Program-made: the position numbers and the translations under genes | Notes under the pieces: model-generated | What the model saw: the letters and a program-made list of their open reading frames with translations, nothing else | The model's database searches: none | Told to the model about the DNA's origin: nothing | Shown: one piece after another, positions 33,126 to 44,924 of the stretch | Numbering within the stretch: the first letter of the stretch is position 1 | Layout of the letters: every line of letters starts with the position of its first letter | Assembly: GCF_030463565.1 (NCBI RefSeq) | Contig: NC_134656.1 | Coordinates: 811,001 to 875,000, forward strand | Direction: 5' to 3' | Source of the DNA: Pelecanus crispus | Taxonomy: Eukaryota > Chordata > Aves > Pelecaniformes > Pelecanidae | DNA length: 64,000 nucleotides

Positions 33126-36100
33126 TCACACAAGAATCACCAGCAGGCCCTGAAGAAGTACAAGGAGCGACACATCCATGTTATTTCCCAGCTTCGAGGG
33201 ATGCTGGCTCACAACAGCTTGTCAGCAACACACAGCGAACAGAAAACCCTCTTGCAAAAATCCCCATGCCACATTTTGAGCAAAGAGGGCACAGCGCCCT
33301 TTGGGAAGTGTCAGGGAATATCCCAGCTCCTCTGGGACATCTCCAGGATGCGCAGGGCTGGAATTTAGAATAGAATCATAGAATCCTAGAATCGTTTAGG
33401 TTGGAAAAGACCTTTAAGATCATCCAGTCCAACCATTACCCTACACTACCAAGTCCACACTAAGCCAGTCAAGGGCAGACCAGACTGAACCATGTCCCCA
33501 AGTGCCACCTCTGCCCGTTTGTTGAACGCTTCCAGGGATGGGGACTCCCCCACCTCTCTGGGCAGCCTGTTCCAATTCTTGACCACCCTTTCCGTAAAGA
33601 AATTTTTCCTAATTTCCAACCTAAACCTCCCCTGGCGCAGCTTGAGCCCATTTCCTCTCGTCCTATCGCTTGTTCCTTGGGGGAAGAGCCCAACACCCCC
33701 CTCCCTGCCCCCTCCTGCCAGGAGCTGCAGAGCGATCAGGTCTCCCCTCAGCCTCCTCTTCTCCAGGCTGAACACCCCCAGCTCCCTCAGCCGCTCCCCA
33801 CCAGCCCTGTGCTCCAGACCCTGCCCCAGCTCCGCTGCCCTGCTCTGGACACGCTCCAGCACCCCAATGTCCTTCTTGTGCTGAGGGGCCCAAAACTGGA
33901 CACAAGGGGCCCAAAACTGGTTACACAGGGGCCCAAAACTGGACACAAATTTGGTGCAATGCAAGACACTTTGAATGGTGCCACTGAAAAGGACTTGCCA
34001 GACCCCCGGACCCACATCAGAGCTCTCCAGAAAGGAAAGGCAGCCTGGGCGGGGGAAGCAGGACCTGCCCCAGAGGGGCTGAACGCTGCTCATGGCACGC
34101 CAGCTTTGATGAGGCTCCGGCGCATGAAGCACTCGGCAGCATCGTCTGACCTGAAGCAGGGCAGACAGAGCAACCCTTCCTGGCCTTTCAAGGCTTAAAA
34201 TCTGTGGCTCCTGCACGTTGAACCACCACTGGCAGGGTCCTGTTACAGGAGCCAGCCGCTGGGAACAGCCCCAGTGACCCGCACCACTGCCTTGCGGGAG
34301 GAAATAGCCCTTCCAGACACTTACCGCTAATATCCGAATGTCCACCTTTATTAAGGGGATGCCCAGCACGTTCGGCAGAGGGATCCCGATGCCCAGAGCA
34401 CCTGCAGGGGACAGACAGGTCCTTGCACACCGCCGGAGGGGTGAGCCCAGCTCCCGCCCCACGACACAGCTGCTCCCGGGGAGGGTGAAGGCAGCAGAGC
34501 TGCTCAGGAGGCACGGACAACCGCAGCTCCACCACGCACGCTGCGCTTTGGCTGTCCTCATGCTCCCTGCCACTAGCTGTTGCCAGGGCCCTTAGGACTG
34601 AAGCTGGGGTGGAGGGTGTGAGAATAAGGTTGGGACTTTTAACTACAGCCTCAAAACAGGGATTGCAGCCCTTGAATTGCTCCAGCTCTCCTGCTGCAGC
34701 TTTCCATCATGCACGCGTATCCCTCTCCCCGCCTCAGCCAAAGCACTCCCCACGTTACAGCTATCCCAGTCACCTTCATAGAGTCACGGAATGCTTTGGG
34801 TGGGCAGGGCCCTTCAGAGCCCACCCAGCCCAGCCCCTGCAGTGCCAGGGACAGCTTTAACCAGCCCAGGGTGCTCAGAGCCCCGTCCAACCTGGCCTGG
34901 GATGTTCCCAGGGATCATAGAATCATAGAATCATAGAATCATCTAGGTTGGAAAAGACCTTTAAGATCATCCAGTCCAACCATTAACCTACACTACCAAG
35001 CCCACTCTAGACTAATCAAGGGTAGACCAGACTAAACCATATCCCGAAGTGCCACATCTACCCGTTTTTTAAACGCCTCCAGGGATGGTGACTCCACCAC
35101 CTCTCTGGGCAGCCTGTTCCAATGCCTGACCACCCTTTCCGTAAAGAAATTTTTCCTAATTTCCAGTCTAAACCTCCCCTGGCGCAGCTTAAGCCCATTT
35201 CCTCTCGTCCTATCGCTATCTACTTGGGAGAAGAGACCAACACCCACCTCACTACAACCTCCTTTCAGGTAGTTGTAGAGAGTGATAAGGTCTCCCCTCA
35301 GCCTCCTCTTCTCCAGGCTAAACAACCCCAGTTCCCTCAGCCGCTCCTCATAAGACTTGTTCTCCAGACCCTGCACCAGCTTCGTTGCCCGCCTCTGAAC
35401 ACGCTCCAGCACCTCAATGTCTTTCTTGTAGTGAGGGGCCCAAAACTGGACACAGCATTCCAGGTGCGGCCTCACCAGCGCCGAGTACAGGGGCACAATC
35501 ACCTCCCTGCTCCTGCTGGCCACAGCATTCCTGACACAAGCCAGGATGCTGTTGGCCTTCTTGGCCACCTGGGCACACTGCTGGCTCATGTTCAGCCGGC
35601 TATCTACTAACACCCCCAGGTCCTTTTCGGCCAGGCAGCTTTCCAGCCACTCCTCCCCAAGCCTGTAGCGTTGCATGGGGTTGTTGTGACCCAAGTGCAG
35701 GACCCGGCACTTGGCCTTGTTGAACCTCATACAGTTGGCCACGGCCCATCGATCCAGTCTGTCCAGGTCCCTCTGCAGGGCCATCCTACCCTCGAGCAGA
35801 TCGACACTCCCACCCAATTTGGTGTCGTCTGCAAACTTACTGAGGGTGCACTCGATCCCCTCATCCAGATCATTGATAAAGATATTGAACAAGACTGGCC
35901 CTAAAACAGAGCCCTGGGGAACACCGCTCGTGACCGGCCGCCAACTGGACTTAACACCATTTATCACTACTCTCTGGGCTCGGCCACCCAACCAGTTCTT
36001 TACCCAGCGAAGAGTATGCCTGTCCAAGCCGTGAGCTGCCAGCTTCCCGAGGAGGATATTATGCGAGACGGTGTCAAAAGCTTTGCTAAAGTCGAGGTAG

Positions 36101-39100
36101 ATGACATCCACCTGGATGGGGCATCCACCGCCTCCCTGGGCAACCTGTCCACTTACCATTGATAAGGGGCAATAAGGTTTCCACCAGCAGGCTGCTGCAG
36201 TGCGGCTTCAAGCTTGAGATCTGAACCAGAGAAGGAACAAGCACGTGAGCGGTGCTGCCAGCAAGCACAGCCCGGCACCGCGGCTGGGAGACAGCCAGTC
36301 CTTGGGACTGGAAATCACTTGCCACTGACACAGCAAAAGAACAAATAGTCCCTCTTTTCTTTAAAGCAAATCTACTTTTCTCCCTCGATTTGTATTTGGT
36401 CCTTCCTTTGGGAAACCTTCGACCAGGTAAAACTCCTGCTGGAGCTCCGTGCAAGCTTTGCCCAAGCAGGGGTGAATAAACAAACAGAGTTCAGGCTTTA
36501 CATTTGCATTATTAAAAAAGGCAGAAGGAAAAAAAAAAAAAAAAGCAGCAAAAGAAGAATTGCTATGACCCGCAAAGTAGAGCGGCTAACAGCTAAGACC
36601 CTCAGCAGACGTAATCCATCAGAGCCAGGACACGTTTCAGCATCCCACGGCGCTCGGGCACGCTGCCCGCCTAGTAAAGCCCAGGCTGGTACGAGACACT
36701 TACGTTACTGATGCCAACATCAGAAGACTCCAAGGAGAGGGAAATGCTGCGGGGAAAGTAAAGCAAACAGCACGTCAGACACCGAGTCAGCGGCCCGAGC
36801 TCGCGGACCCCTACCATGAGACCCCTGCCATCTCCTAGCGCAGCGTCACTCAGCCCACGGGCAAGGGATCCCTGTGCGGCGTCACCAGGGCGTCCATAAA
36901 GGGCTCACAATATTGTAACACAAAAATCAGGCACTGCCACGCGTGCAAGAGAGAAAAGAAAATGGGAAAATAAAAGCAACAGATCAGCACTAAAAGCTTC
37001 ACCTAATTTCTATTTGCTTGTAAACGAAACAGCAGTGCGACAGGGCACACGCTAGCTCCTGGCTTCCCCTCCCGTGCCCGGGCAGTTATTCACCTTGGAA
37101 AGGAGGCAGCTCCTGGCTAGCTGAGAGCAGAGCTTCTAGAAAAAGCATCCAGTCTGGATTTAAAGATCATAAGCTCTGGAGAATTTGCTACAGCTCCTAA
37201 TCTATCATTGCAATCACACAACTACCTCCATAGCGAAAATGCATGCTTTATTTCCACTTTGAATTTCTCTTTTCTACTTCCATTGAATCTTGTTATATCT
37301 TTGCCTATTGAATTAAAAGCCCTTTGATGCATTTCTGTTCTCTATATCGCTGCATACAAGCTATGGCAATGTTGCTTCTAAATCTAGCTCTCTGACAAGC
37401 TAAATGGCTCGAAATCCTCAAACCTCACATTATGAGGAATGCTTTCCAATCTTTAATCATACCTTGACTGGCATTAATGACAGTACTTTCCTTTACTCCT
37501 TTATCACTCATGTCCAATATCAGACATTTCGAACTACTGCCCGGGATCAAAGCCACGCTGACAGTCTTATAATCATTACCTCCTTTCTCCTTGTTATAAA
37601 ACTGACACAGACTTTTCCTCCAGTCTCCTAAAACTTTCCCACTGCTGTCATGCTTCCTGAAAGTCAGCAATACCTGTCCGCCTCGTGCCATCAGCCAGCT
37701 ACGAAACTCTCAGATTCAGGAAATGAAACGTCTGTTTTACAGACATCGAAAACCATTTTGAGTTAGCGGCTCCAGAGCTCACGTTGCAATGCCGAGAATG
37801 TCACCAGCCTGTAAGAGGGCAGCGCTGGCCGGCTTTGTCGCAGCCGCGTTTGTGCAATGCTCCCGTCCCTTCTGCCGTGGGTCAGGCAGCCCCAGTAGCG
37901 CTCTGTCACCCACACGCTGCCACAGCACTCGGGCTCTCCCTGATGAGTTGCAGCCCCTCCTGTCATCCCGCTCTATTCTGGCTACTGCTTCCCAGCAAAC
38001 TGAGCCTGTGCCCTGAGCTCCGGGAAAGCCGGAGTTTCCCGGCACGGCTGAACACCCCGGGCTGCCCCAGGGGAGCGAGCAGGCTGGGGCGTTGCCGCGG
38101 GCTTTGCTTTGAGCACCCCGGTGCAGCCGCTGCGGGGACAGCCTACCTGCCCAGGGACAGCCCCAGCACCAGTCTGCCTCCAGCAATCGAGATGTGGGCG
38201 TTTAGACTGAGGTCCTGCAAGCAGACAGGGAGAGGATCAGCCCGCGGAGACGTCCCCACCCCAGCTGCCAGTCACTCGGCCGGCTGTACGCTTCAGCAGT
38301 TCGAGGTCTTTACATCCGCACTTACGGCTTTCAGGAGCAGGAGGTTGAGGACGGGTCCATCCAAACGCTTAATGGACACATCAATGATGACTGAAAGCTC
38401 AACGGTGGCTTTGTCTTCTTCCAAGAGGATGAGCGGGTTCCCAGACAAAGTCAGCTTAATGGTCAGAGGGCTGGTCCCGCGGCAGGTGGAGCACTGTGGG
38501 AACGGGGGACACGTGGAGGTGGCTACCCCTCCGGTGGGCTCTCACAGCCCCGTAGGGCCTCCCGCAAGGTCGCACAGACCTTGGACAAGCCAGATTTACA
38601 GAGCAAATAAGTCCAGCAGCACGGGCCCGCCCTCCTTGCTGCGGGCAGTTAAGGGGCTGAGGAAGCAAAGGTGGACACGAAGGGGGCTGGGGACATAAGG
38701 GGGTGCCCGTGGTGCCCAGGAAACGGGAGATGCCAGACATTTATCAGCTCTTTCTGTCAACGGCTGCGAGCTGCAAGAGAAGACATTCCCCTGCTTAGGG
38801 AGGCGGAGAAGGTTGGCTACCGCCAATGGCACACAGGAGAGCGGACACCGCGCAGCGGCTGCTGAGGTGCAAACCTCCGGTCCCTGCACCTGCTCCCATC
38901 AGCTGGTCGGGCAGCAGGGCAGCCTCGAGCTACGCTGGCGCGGCACGGCCATGGTGCGCGCTCAGCGTGGCCAAGGGGATGGCAGCAGAAGAGTGGAGAC
39001 CTTTGGCAGCAGCACCCCGGCACGCCCAGGAGCATCACTCGGGTGGCCTTGGACCTGGCGAAGTTTACACAAACACATGCGCCAGCAAAAGTCACTCACC

Positions 39101-42100
39101 CCAGCAGGAACGAGGGTCATGACGGCTTCTTGCAGATGGCTGGCACTGGAGAACTGTTGGAACAGCAGCCCCGATGAGCGCTCCAGCCAATTTCAGCAAC
39201 ACCGTCCTGCCGGGGCCGCCCCTCTCCCACTTGTGTCCCTGTTCCCAGCCAGCTCGTTCACACTGCTGGGGCCAGCCCCCGAGTCCTCATTCACCCAGTG
39301 TCCCCAGCAAAGCCCCGGGCAGCTCAGTCACATGCAGACCTACGTTACAGCAGCACCCCGAGCCCTCCGCCTTCTCCGTTGCTCCCCAGCTGCCTGGGCG
39401 ATTCCCAGTCAGTCGTTAAGGTGGGAACATCCAGCAGTGGAAGGAGATGTAACCCAGCAGTGGGAGGAGATGTAACCCACAGGCTTTCACCACTTGTCAG
39501 CGCTCCCTGAGCAGAGCTAAGGTCACGCTGATGTGTGTCCCTCGCCACCTCCCCTGGCATGACATACAGGTGCTGCTGCACTCACCACTTCTGGCGTGCA
39601 GGTGAAGGTCTGCGGTGGTATCTGGATCAGGAGGGACAGGACGGCGTTGAGAAAGCTCTGGCGCAGTCCCAAGACCAGAAGTTTGTCCAGCAGCGGAGGC
39701 AAAGTAGAGGGGGACGAGTCATGGGGGATGATGCTGCCTCCCACCTGCTTCACCGCACCCTGCAAAGAGAGGTGACATGGCCATTAAACCAACCCTGCCA
39801 TCCCGCGAGGCATGCCCAGATCCTGAGACGGAGAGTGCGGGGTCTGTGCCGGCTGGAAGAGCCCTCTTCTCGCCAGCAGCGTAGGGAAAGCATTGGACTC
39901 TGCGTTTTGCTGTTTTGGTTTGGTTTTTTTTCCCCCAGTGAGACAGTAGTAAAAAATCCATTAGCTTGGTTTAGCGTTCACCCACCAAAAGACTGAACAG
40001 CAAAGGGAAAAAGCAGTAACACCCAGTCTGCAGGCAGGGCGAGGGAGAAGATGAAAACTGCTTGTCCTGGCAGCTACAGACAGACACACGGTGTCAGGAA
40101 GCCTCAGGGTAAGTACAGACAGACACACGGTCTCAGGAAGCCTCAGGATAAGTTGCAAACAGAGAAAAAGAGGGCTTGAAGAAAAGTACACACAGTCACT
40201 TAGCGGTGATTTGGATAAGGATTAAATATTTAGTAAGCATTTCCAGAACAAGTCATTAGCCCAGCTCCTCCACGTTATTGTACTGGAAGAAGACAACTGC
40301 TCCCACAGGATGAGGTGAGCAGCCTGAAACCACCACGGCGCAGTCACGCTCGCGGAGTCCTGTCACCCAGCATTAACTTACGTCTAAATCCAACCCAAGG
40401 AACAAGCCAGAGGTAAACGGGAGGCTGGCCAGCCGGTAGTGAATCGTTCCTGCCGTACCAACCGGGATCACCGCTTCATGGAGAAAAGAGATCGTTGCAA
40501 CATCAGGAATAAGCTGCAACACAAACTCCTGCCCTGACCCCAGCCAGACCTCACACCCACAAACCAGGTCCCAAGCACGCACTTCTGTGGGATGCTTGCT
40601 GCTATGCAAAACGGGCAAAATGTCCCCAAATTCAGCTTTGTGGGATCTGCCTTGAGAATAGAGCCCATAAAGAGCATTGAAGATAATAAGTTAAATCCAA
40701 GGGTGATGTATAAAAATGGTGTAAGGAGGGCCAAGGTGCGAGCCATCCACTTGGACTGCTTGGGTGTGAATTCCAGGCTCGGCAACAGCCCCGCCGCAGC
40801 GCAGCTGCTCCCCGATGCACCTATGGACTGGGCGTGGGAAAGGGCACTTCCCACCGCAGGGAACGCGGGCAAGCGGCACCTCACCCTCCACAAGCCACGC
40901 ACCGTTGAGAGTGCCCAGGAGCTGGATGTTCACAAGGTTGACCACAATATCGACTACTGGACACAGCTGCAACACAAAGCAGAAATGCGACCGCTCAACC
41001 TCCCTCGCCACCCCTCTGCAGGGAGCCGTCACCCTACAGCCCGATCAGACCCGCTCCTTTTAACCTAAATCCCCAGGGAAAAAGTGCTGCATGGCATTAG
41101 GCAGCAGCCGGGGTGCTGTGAGGGACTTGGGGGCAGCGGAGCATCCCTGGAGCTGTGGCACCGCACCGAAGGGGACCGCTCCGACCCGGGGAATATTTCA
41201 GGCATCGCCGTGCAGGCAGAAGCACGCCGGCAGCAGCCAGGCTGGCCCCGGGCATCCCTGCCGAGCGGCGTGTGCCAGCGACGTGGGAAAGCAGCGCAGA
41301 GAGACGGTGCAGCTTGCTGCGATGCCGTAACACGTTGTTCCTGATATTTCTGCGTTTCAGCTGTGAAAGGAGGGCAATCCGCAGGCTTACCAGACCGGGC
41401 AGAGTTGCTGTCAGCTGCTTAAGCACTATGTCATTTACTGATAGGGAGAGTAAGCTGGAAAGCAAAGAAAAAAATTTCTAATCAGTACAAACACAGCTCC
41501 AGGATAGGAGACCAAAGCATCTCCAGCCTTCATTTTGCAGGCTACTACGTCCTCAGTCATCCCTTCAGGGACGCGGCTGCAGCTAATAGTGGCAAGAGCA
41601 GGGGCTGTGCAGAAGGCAGGGAGGGCAAGGAGCTGCTCGCCTCACCGCGGGGAGAACCAGGCTAATTTCTGAGAGGTGAAGGTTTCAGCACTTGGGGTGC
41701 GCAGACATCGCTGCTCGAAAGGAGTGAGACTCGTGTAAGCTGAGTTGGGTGGTCTCCCTCTGGTATTTAAACCAGTGTTGTAGTTAAAGAAAGGTGGAGT
41801 TGTTACAAAGCATCTTCATGTTAGTTATCGGAAACAAACAATTTACACGTGGAATAACAAGAGGAGAAATCTGCTGGGTAACATTTCAACACTGCTGCTA
41901 ACTAGATCACTCTGGGATGCGTGATGCCTGCAGGCAGCGCAGAGCCATTTACTTTTGATAATCAATATATTTCTGGACTATTGAGCTAGAACGTGCAGCA
42001 GCACACTCAGCAAGCCACAGACAGCAGGAATTCATAATGCATCTCGTTATTTATGCCCAAGTGCTGCCTATAGACGCATCTGAGGAGCTGCCATGAAGTC

Positions 42101-44924
42101 AATCACGTACATCCACACTCCCCCTCGCCCCACAAGGAGCTCACTTGCTGCACACCATCGCTTTAATCCTGCTAAAACTTAAAATATGACCCCCAGAGCG
42201 CGTGAGCCCTATTCCTTTACTTACACAGTCTCTTTCAAACCAGCTGCTGCACTGATTGAAATATAATGCATAATGCAAAAATTAATTAGGAGAAATTCAA
42301 TGAACCTGAAAAGCGAGTAATTCAAAAGCAATAAAAGAAAATATTTCCCATGATCAATTTACTGTTGCATTCATCAATACATGAAGTCAGCAAATTCTTT
42401 CTGCCAAGAATTTAATAAGACTGAGCAAGAGATGGGATATTCGCATGGAATTACACACACCCACAGCGGTCAGACCAAAAGTCCATATGCCCAGCATCTT
42501 TCTGTGACAGCGGCCAAAGGCAGAGCATAAAACCAGAGCAAGCAAGGGTGCTGTTTTCCTAGAGCAGTCCCTGCCTGCTATTCCTACCCTTTGGATATCA
42601 GTCACTAGCTAAGGCTAAAGAAAGTGCACTGGAAGAGGTACCAAACCTCATACTTCAGATCTTAAAATTTCCATGGGCAAACAGGGCAAATCAACGCTCA
42701 CCTCCCACCAACCACATTTTTTGCCAGTTCCACTGAAGCAACTGGCTTTGGCAATGGGAAAGAAATGACTTCCCTGAGGCTTGGCTCTGTACCAGCTTAG
42801 CACCGCCTGTGTCCTGGCAGACCGTCTAGATCGCTGGATAAAGAGAAGAGGATTACAGGCAATGGCAAACATAAATCCACAGGCACTTACCCAGAAAGGA
42901 GCTTGATCTTTATGGCACCAAGAATGCAGAGGCAGTCTTCAATGACGACCTGGACCGTGCCCGATTCAAAATTTGTGCATTTAATATTTGCAGTAATGTT
43001 CACATCCACTAAGATATCAATTAATTCTGAAAGAAGGCCAACGAGGCTGAAAAAAGTAGATGGGTTGAACAGATTTTGTCTCTCTGCCTCTAGCCAGAGA
43101 AACTCAGCAAAGCCAGAAGCAACAAATGGCACCTCCATCTCCTGCGATTCATTACAAATGCCACGAGCCATCTTTTGGCGCCTGTTCTGCTCTACGACTT
43201 TATTATAGTTAAGAAACACTTAGAAATCCATAAAAGATGCAAAACATTGTGCAACAGGAAGCCCGGGGGTAGGGGTTTCCCTTAACAGCCACGGTGACAG
43301 ACCACACTCACCAGTTGCCGCTGAGCTCCAGCTTCGCGGCGATGGTCAGCTGGACCCCGATTCCTGGCAGCAGCACCACTGACAGCTTGGGGAGCCGAAC
43401 CTTGACAAGGTGTAGCCTGCAAACAACAGCAAAAGCTGGCACAGATTAAAAGCATCTTCTAACAGCTGAGCAGCTGTACTCACAGAGGAACCCGCAGCGC
43501 CCACATCACCACCACAGCCACCTCCAGCTGGAGGCAAGTGTTATAAGCAAGAGACACCAGCTCCAGGAGGAGAGACAGAGTCTGCAGCTGAAACCCAAAA
43601 GAAGGCAGCCTAGAACCAGACAGGGGTGGAAGCCAACTTTATAACGCAGTCAACTTTTTCTCTCCATGGCACCTTCCTCTCCCTCGCAGTGCCGTCAAGC
43701 ATCTCGGATCTCAACAGCAGCACCAGAGCCATCATTCTGTACCTGCATCCATAACCTGCAGCACACTTCACCACACACCTTGCTACCACACAGAAAACTT
43801 CCGTGGGGCCAGAATTTCAGTATCAAAATAAACCGAGGACAACTACTTGGGCCAATCATGCCAGCTGCAGCTCAGCATTTGTTGCTTCAGAATTGCTGGT
43901 CACGGTGCACTCGCGGAGAAGCCCTCGCTCTCCACTTACCCAGTGATGCTGGTGGGAGAGTTCAGCAGACCCCCTTCACCCATGATGTTTGGGAGCACGA
44001 GGCCCTGGAGGTGCTGCTGCAGAAGTCCGTTCTGAAGTATGGCATCCGAGAGAACTGGAAAACATCTCTGTGTGAGGACCGGCACTTGCAGCAATGACCT
44101 CTCTCCACTCAGTCAGATCTGTCCTGGCAAAGGAGTCACCCAACGAAGCCCCACCACCCCCCAAAACTCCCTGTACAGTCATTAGCTGTCTCAATGCAGC
44201 CAAAATTCTATGATTCTAAATCACACGGGGCATGATATTTTGCAACGTGCGCTAAACCGAAGCTGCCCTTAGCGACTTAACCAGGAGGGGCAGCAGTGGA
44301 GAGCGCCCCAGACCTCCGACCCGTGCGCTGCCAGCAATGACAGCAACCCCGCGCAGTCGGAGCTGTGCTTCAGCTCACAGCTTGTTTCCCATTCGTAAAG
44401 GGGGTTGGTTGGTTTGCTTTAAATAGCAGCAACTTGAAACAAGCCTCTTGGTGTTTTTTTTTTTTTGCTGGAGCATTGCAAATATTAACACGGCCGCTAA
44501 ATTTCACAGCAGTTGTTTGTCAAATATCAGCTGCTCCAATATGGAAATATGAAACTAAGACAAAAAGAAGAAATAGTCGAGATCTAGCCCTGAAATTCTG
44601 TATGGTTATTTGGTGCTGAAACCTGTCGCAGTTCTGGAGCAGAAAGATTTCCCTGACCCGTGAACCCGGTGATGGCTGTCAGAAGCTCTAAGCAAAGTCT
44701 GCAGCCTTGAGGAACTATAAAACAAAGATGAAGACACTCAAGAGGTTTTACTCCACATCATCACGGTCCCACATAGCTTTCAAAACAAACATAACTCATG
44801 CTTTATAGTTACCATTCTGCATTGCCCCTGGACTGACGGCGCAGGACAGACCAGACAAGACTTCTTGGGAGGGCGAGAGGAGGCCACAGAAAAAAACGAT
44901 TCCAAAAAGCTTCAGCATCGTCAT
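33126..44924 (-). CDS. BPIFB4-like BPI-fold secreted protein, intact, about 459 aa (15 exons)
   Basis: Secreted BPI-fold protein with likely lipid-binding role. Exons, 5' to 3': 44924-44813, 44054-43940, 43416-43312, 43046-42891, 41454-41391, 40966-40903, 40473-40382, 39759-39586, 39153-39100, 38493-38326, 38214-38147, 36746-36704, 36220-36157, 34401-34325, 33149-33126. All borders are AG/GT with matching phases. The start [20 protein letters not shown] is a signal peptide. Core motifs close to human BPIFB4 as I recall it: [47 protein letters not shown]-like [30 protein letters not shown]. Cys in VVIEDC and PGLLC form the usual pair. The short last exon (GLLVILV, stop; human DLLVLSA) follows a CR1-bearing intron. 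It lacks a long glycine repeat. BPIFB3 remains possible, so I give no symbol. Confidence 0.85.
33369..33957 (-). mobile_element. CR1 LINE 3' fragment in the last intron of the BPIFB4-like gene
   Basis: The minus strand carries the end of the CR1 reverse transcriptase frame ([40 protein letters not shown]) and, at 33369-33395, the 3' tail with TCTATGATTCTATT. The 5' side holds three copies of a GGGGCCCAAAACTGG motif, a local tandem expansion. It is 5'-truncated and not intact. Confidence 0.88.
34776..34913 (-). mobile_element. Older CR1 fragment, right part of a split element
   Basis: Sequence typical of another CR1 subfamily 3' end (GCTTTGGGTGGGCAGGGCCC and CCAGCCCAGCCCCTGCAGTG on the plus strand). 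It stops where the younger CR1 begins and resumes at about 36114, where the GATGGGGCATCCACC motif continues it. The two pieces are one element split by a later insertion. Confidence 0.75.
34914..36113 (-). mobile_element. Younger CR1 LINE, 5'-truncated, with a long open RT frame
   Basis: About 1.2 kb in minus orientation inserted in the older CR1. From 36113 down it encodes the C-terminal part of CR1 ORF2 reverse transcriptase: [17 protein letters not shown], then [20 protein letters not shown] and the catalytic-type FADDTKL motif. It ends with WNRLPREVV and the stop near 35032. About 360 codons are open without a break, which suggests a young copy. The 3' tail at 34914-34944 has repeated TCATAGAA. 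GGAT occurs on both sides (34912-34915 and 36114-36117), possibly a short target duplication. Without the 5' part it cannot move by itself. Confidence 0.93.
36114..36151 (-). mobile_element. Older CR1 fragment, left part, reaching the exon 13 donor
   Basis: GGATGGGGCATCCACC and CTGGGCAACCTGTCC continue the element split at 34913. It ends within about seven bases of the exon 13/intron 13 border of the BPIFB4-like gene (donor GTAAGT at 36156-36151). The first bases of the intron are therefore followed at once by repeat DNA. Confidence 0.7.
40062..40145. repeat. Direct tandem repeat, about 41 bp x 2
   Basis: The block TACAGACAGACACACGG followed by TCTCAGGAAGCCTCAGG or TGTCAGGAAGCCTCAGG occurs twice in a row in the intron between exons 7 and 8 of the BPIFB4-like gene. 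The copies differ at a few bases. Confidence 0.85.

Noticed and set aside
34188-34209. Alternative last exon of the BPIFB4-like gene starting EPQILSLE
   Set aside because: It runs open for a long distance into the CR1 with no early stop; 33149-33126 gives a short hydrophobic tail like DLLVLSA in BPIFB4.
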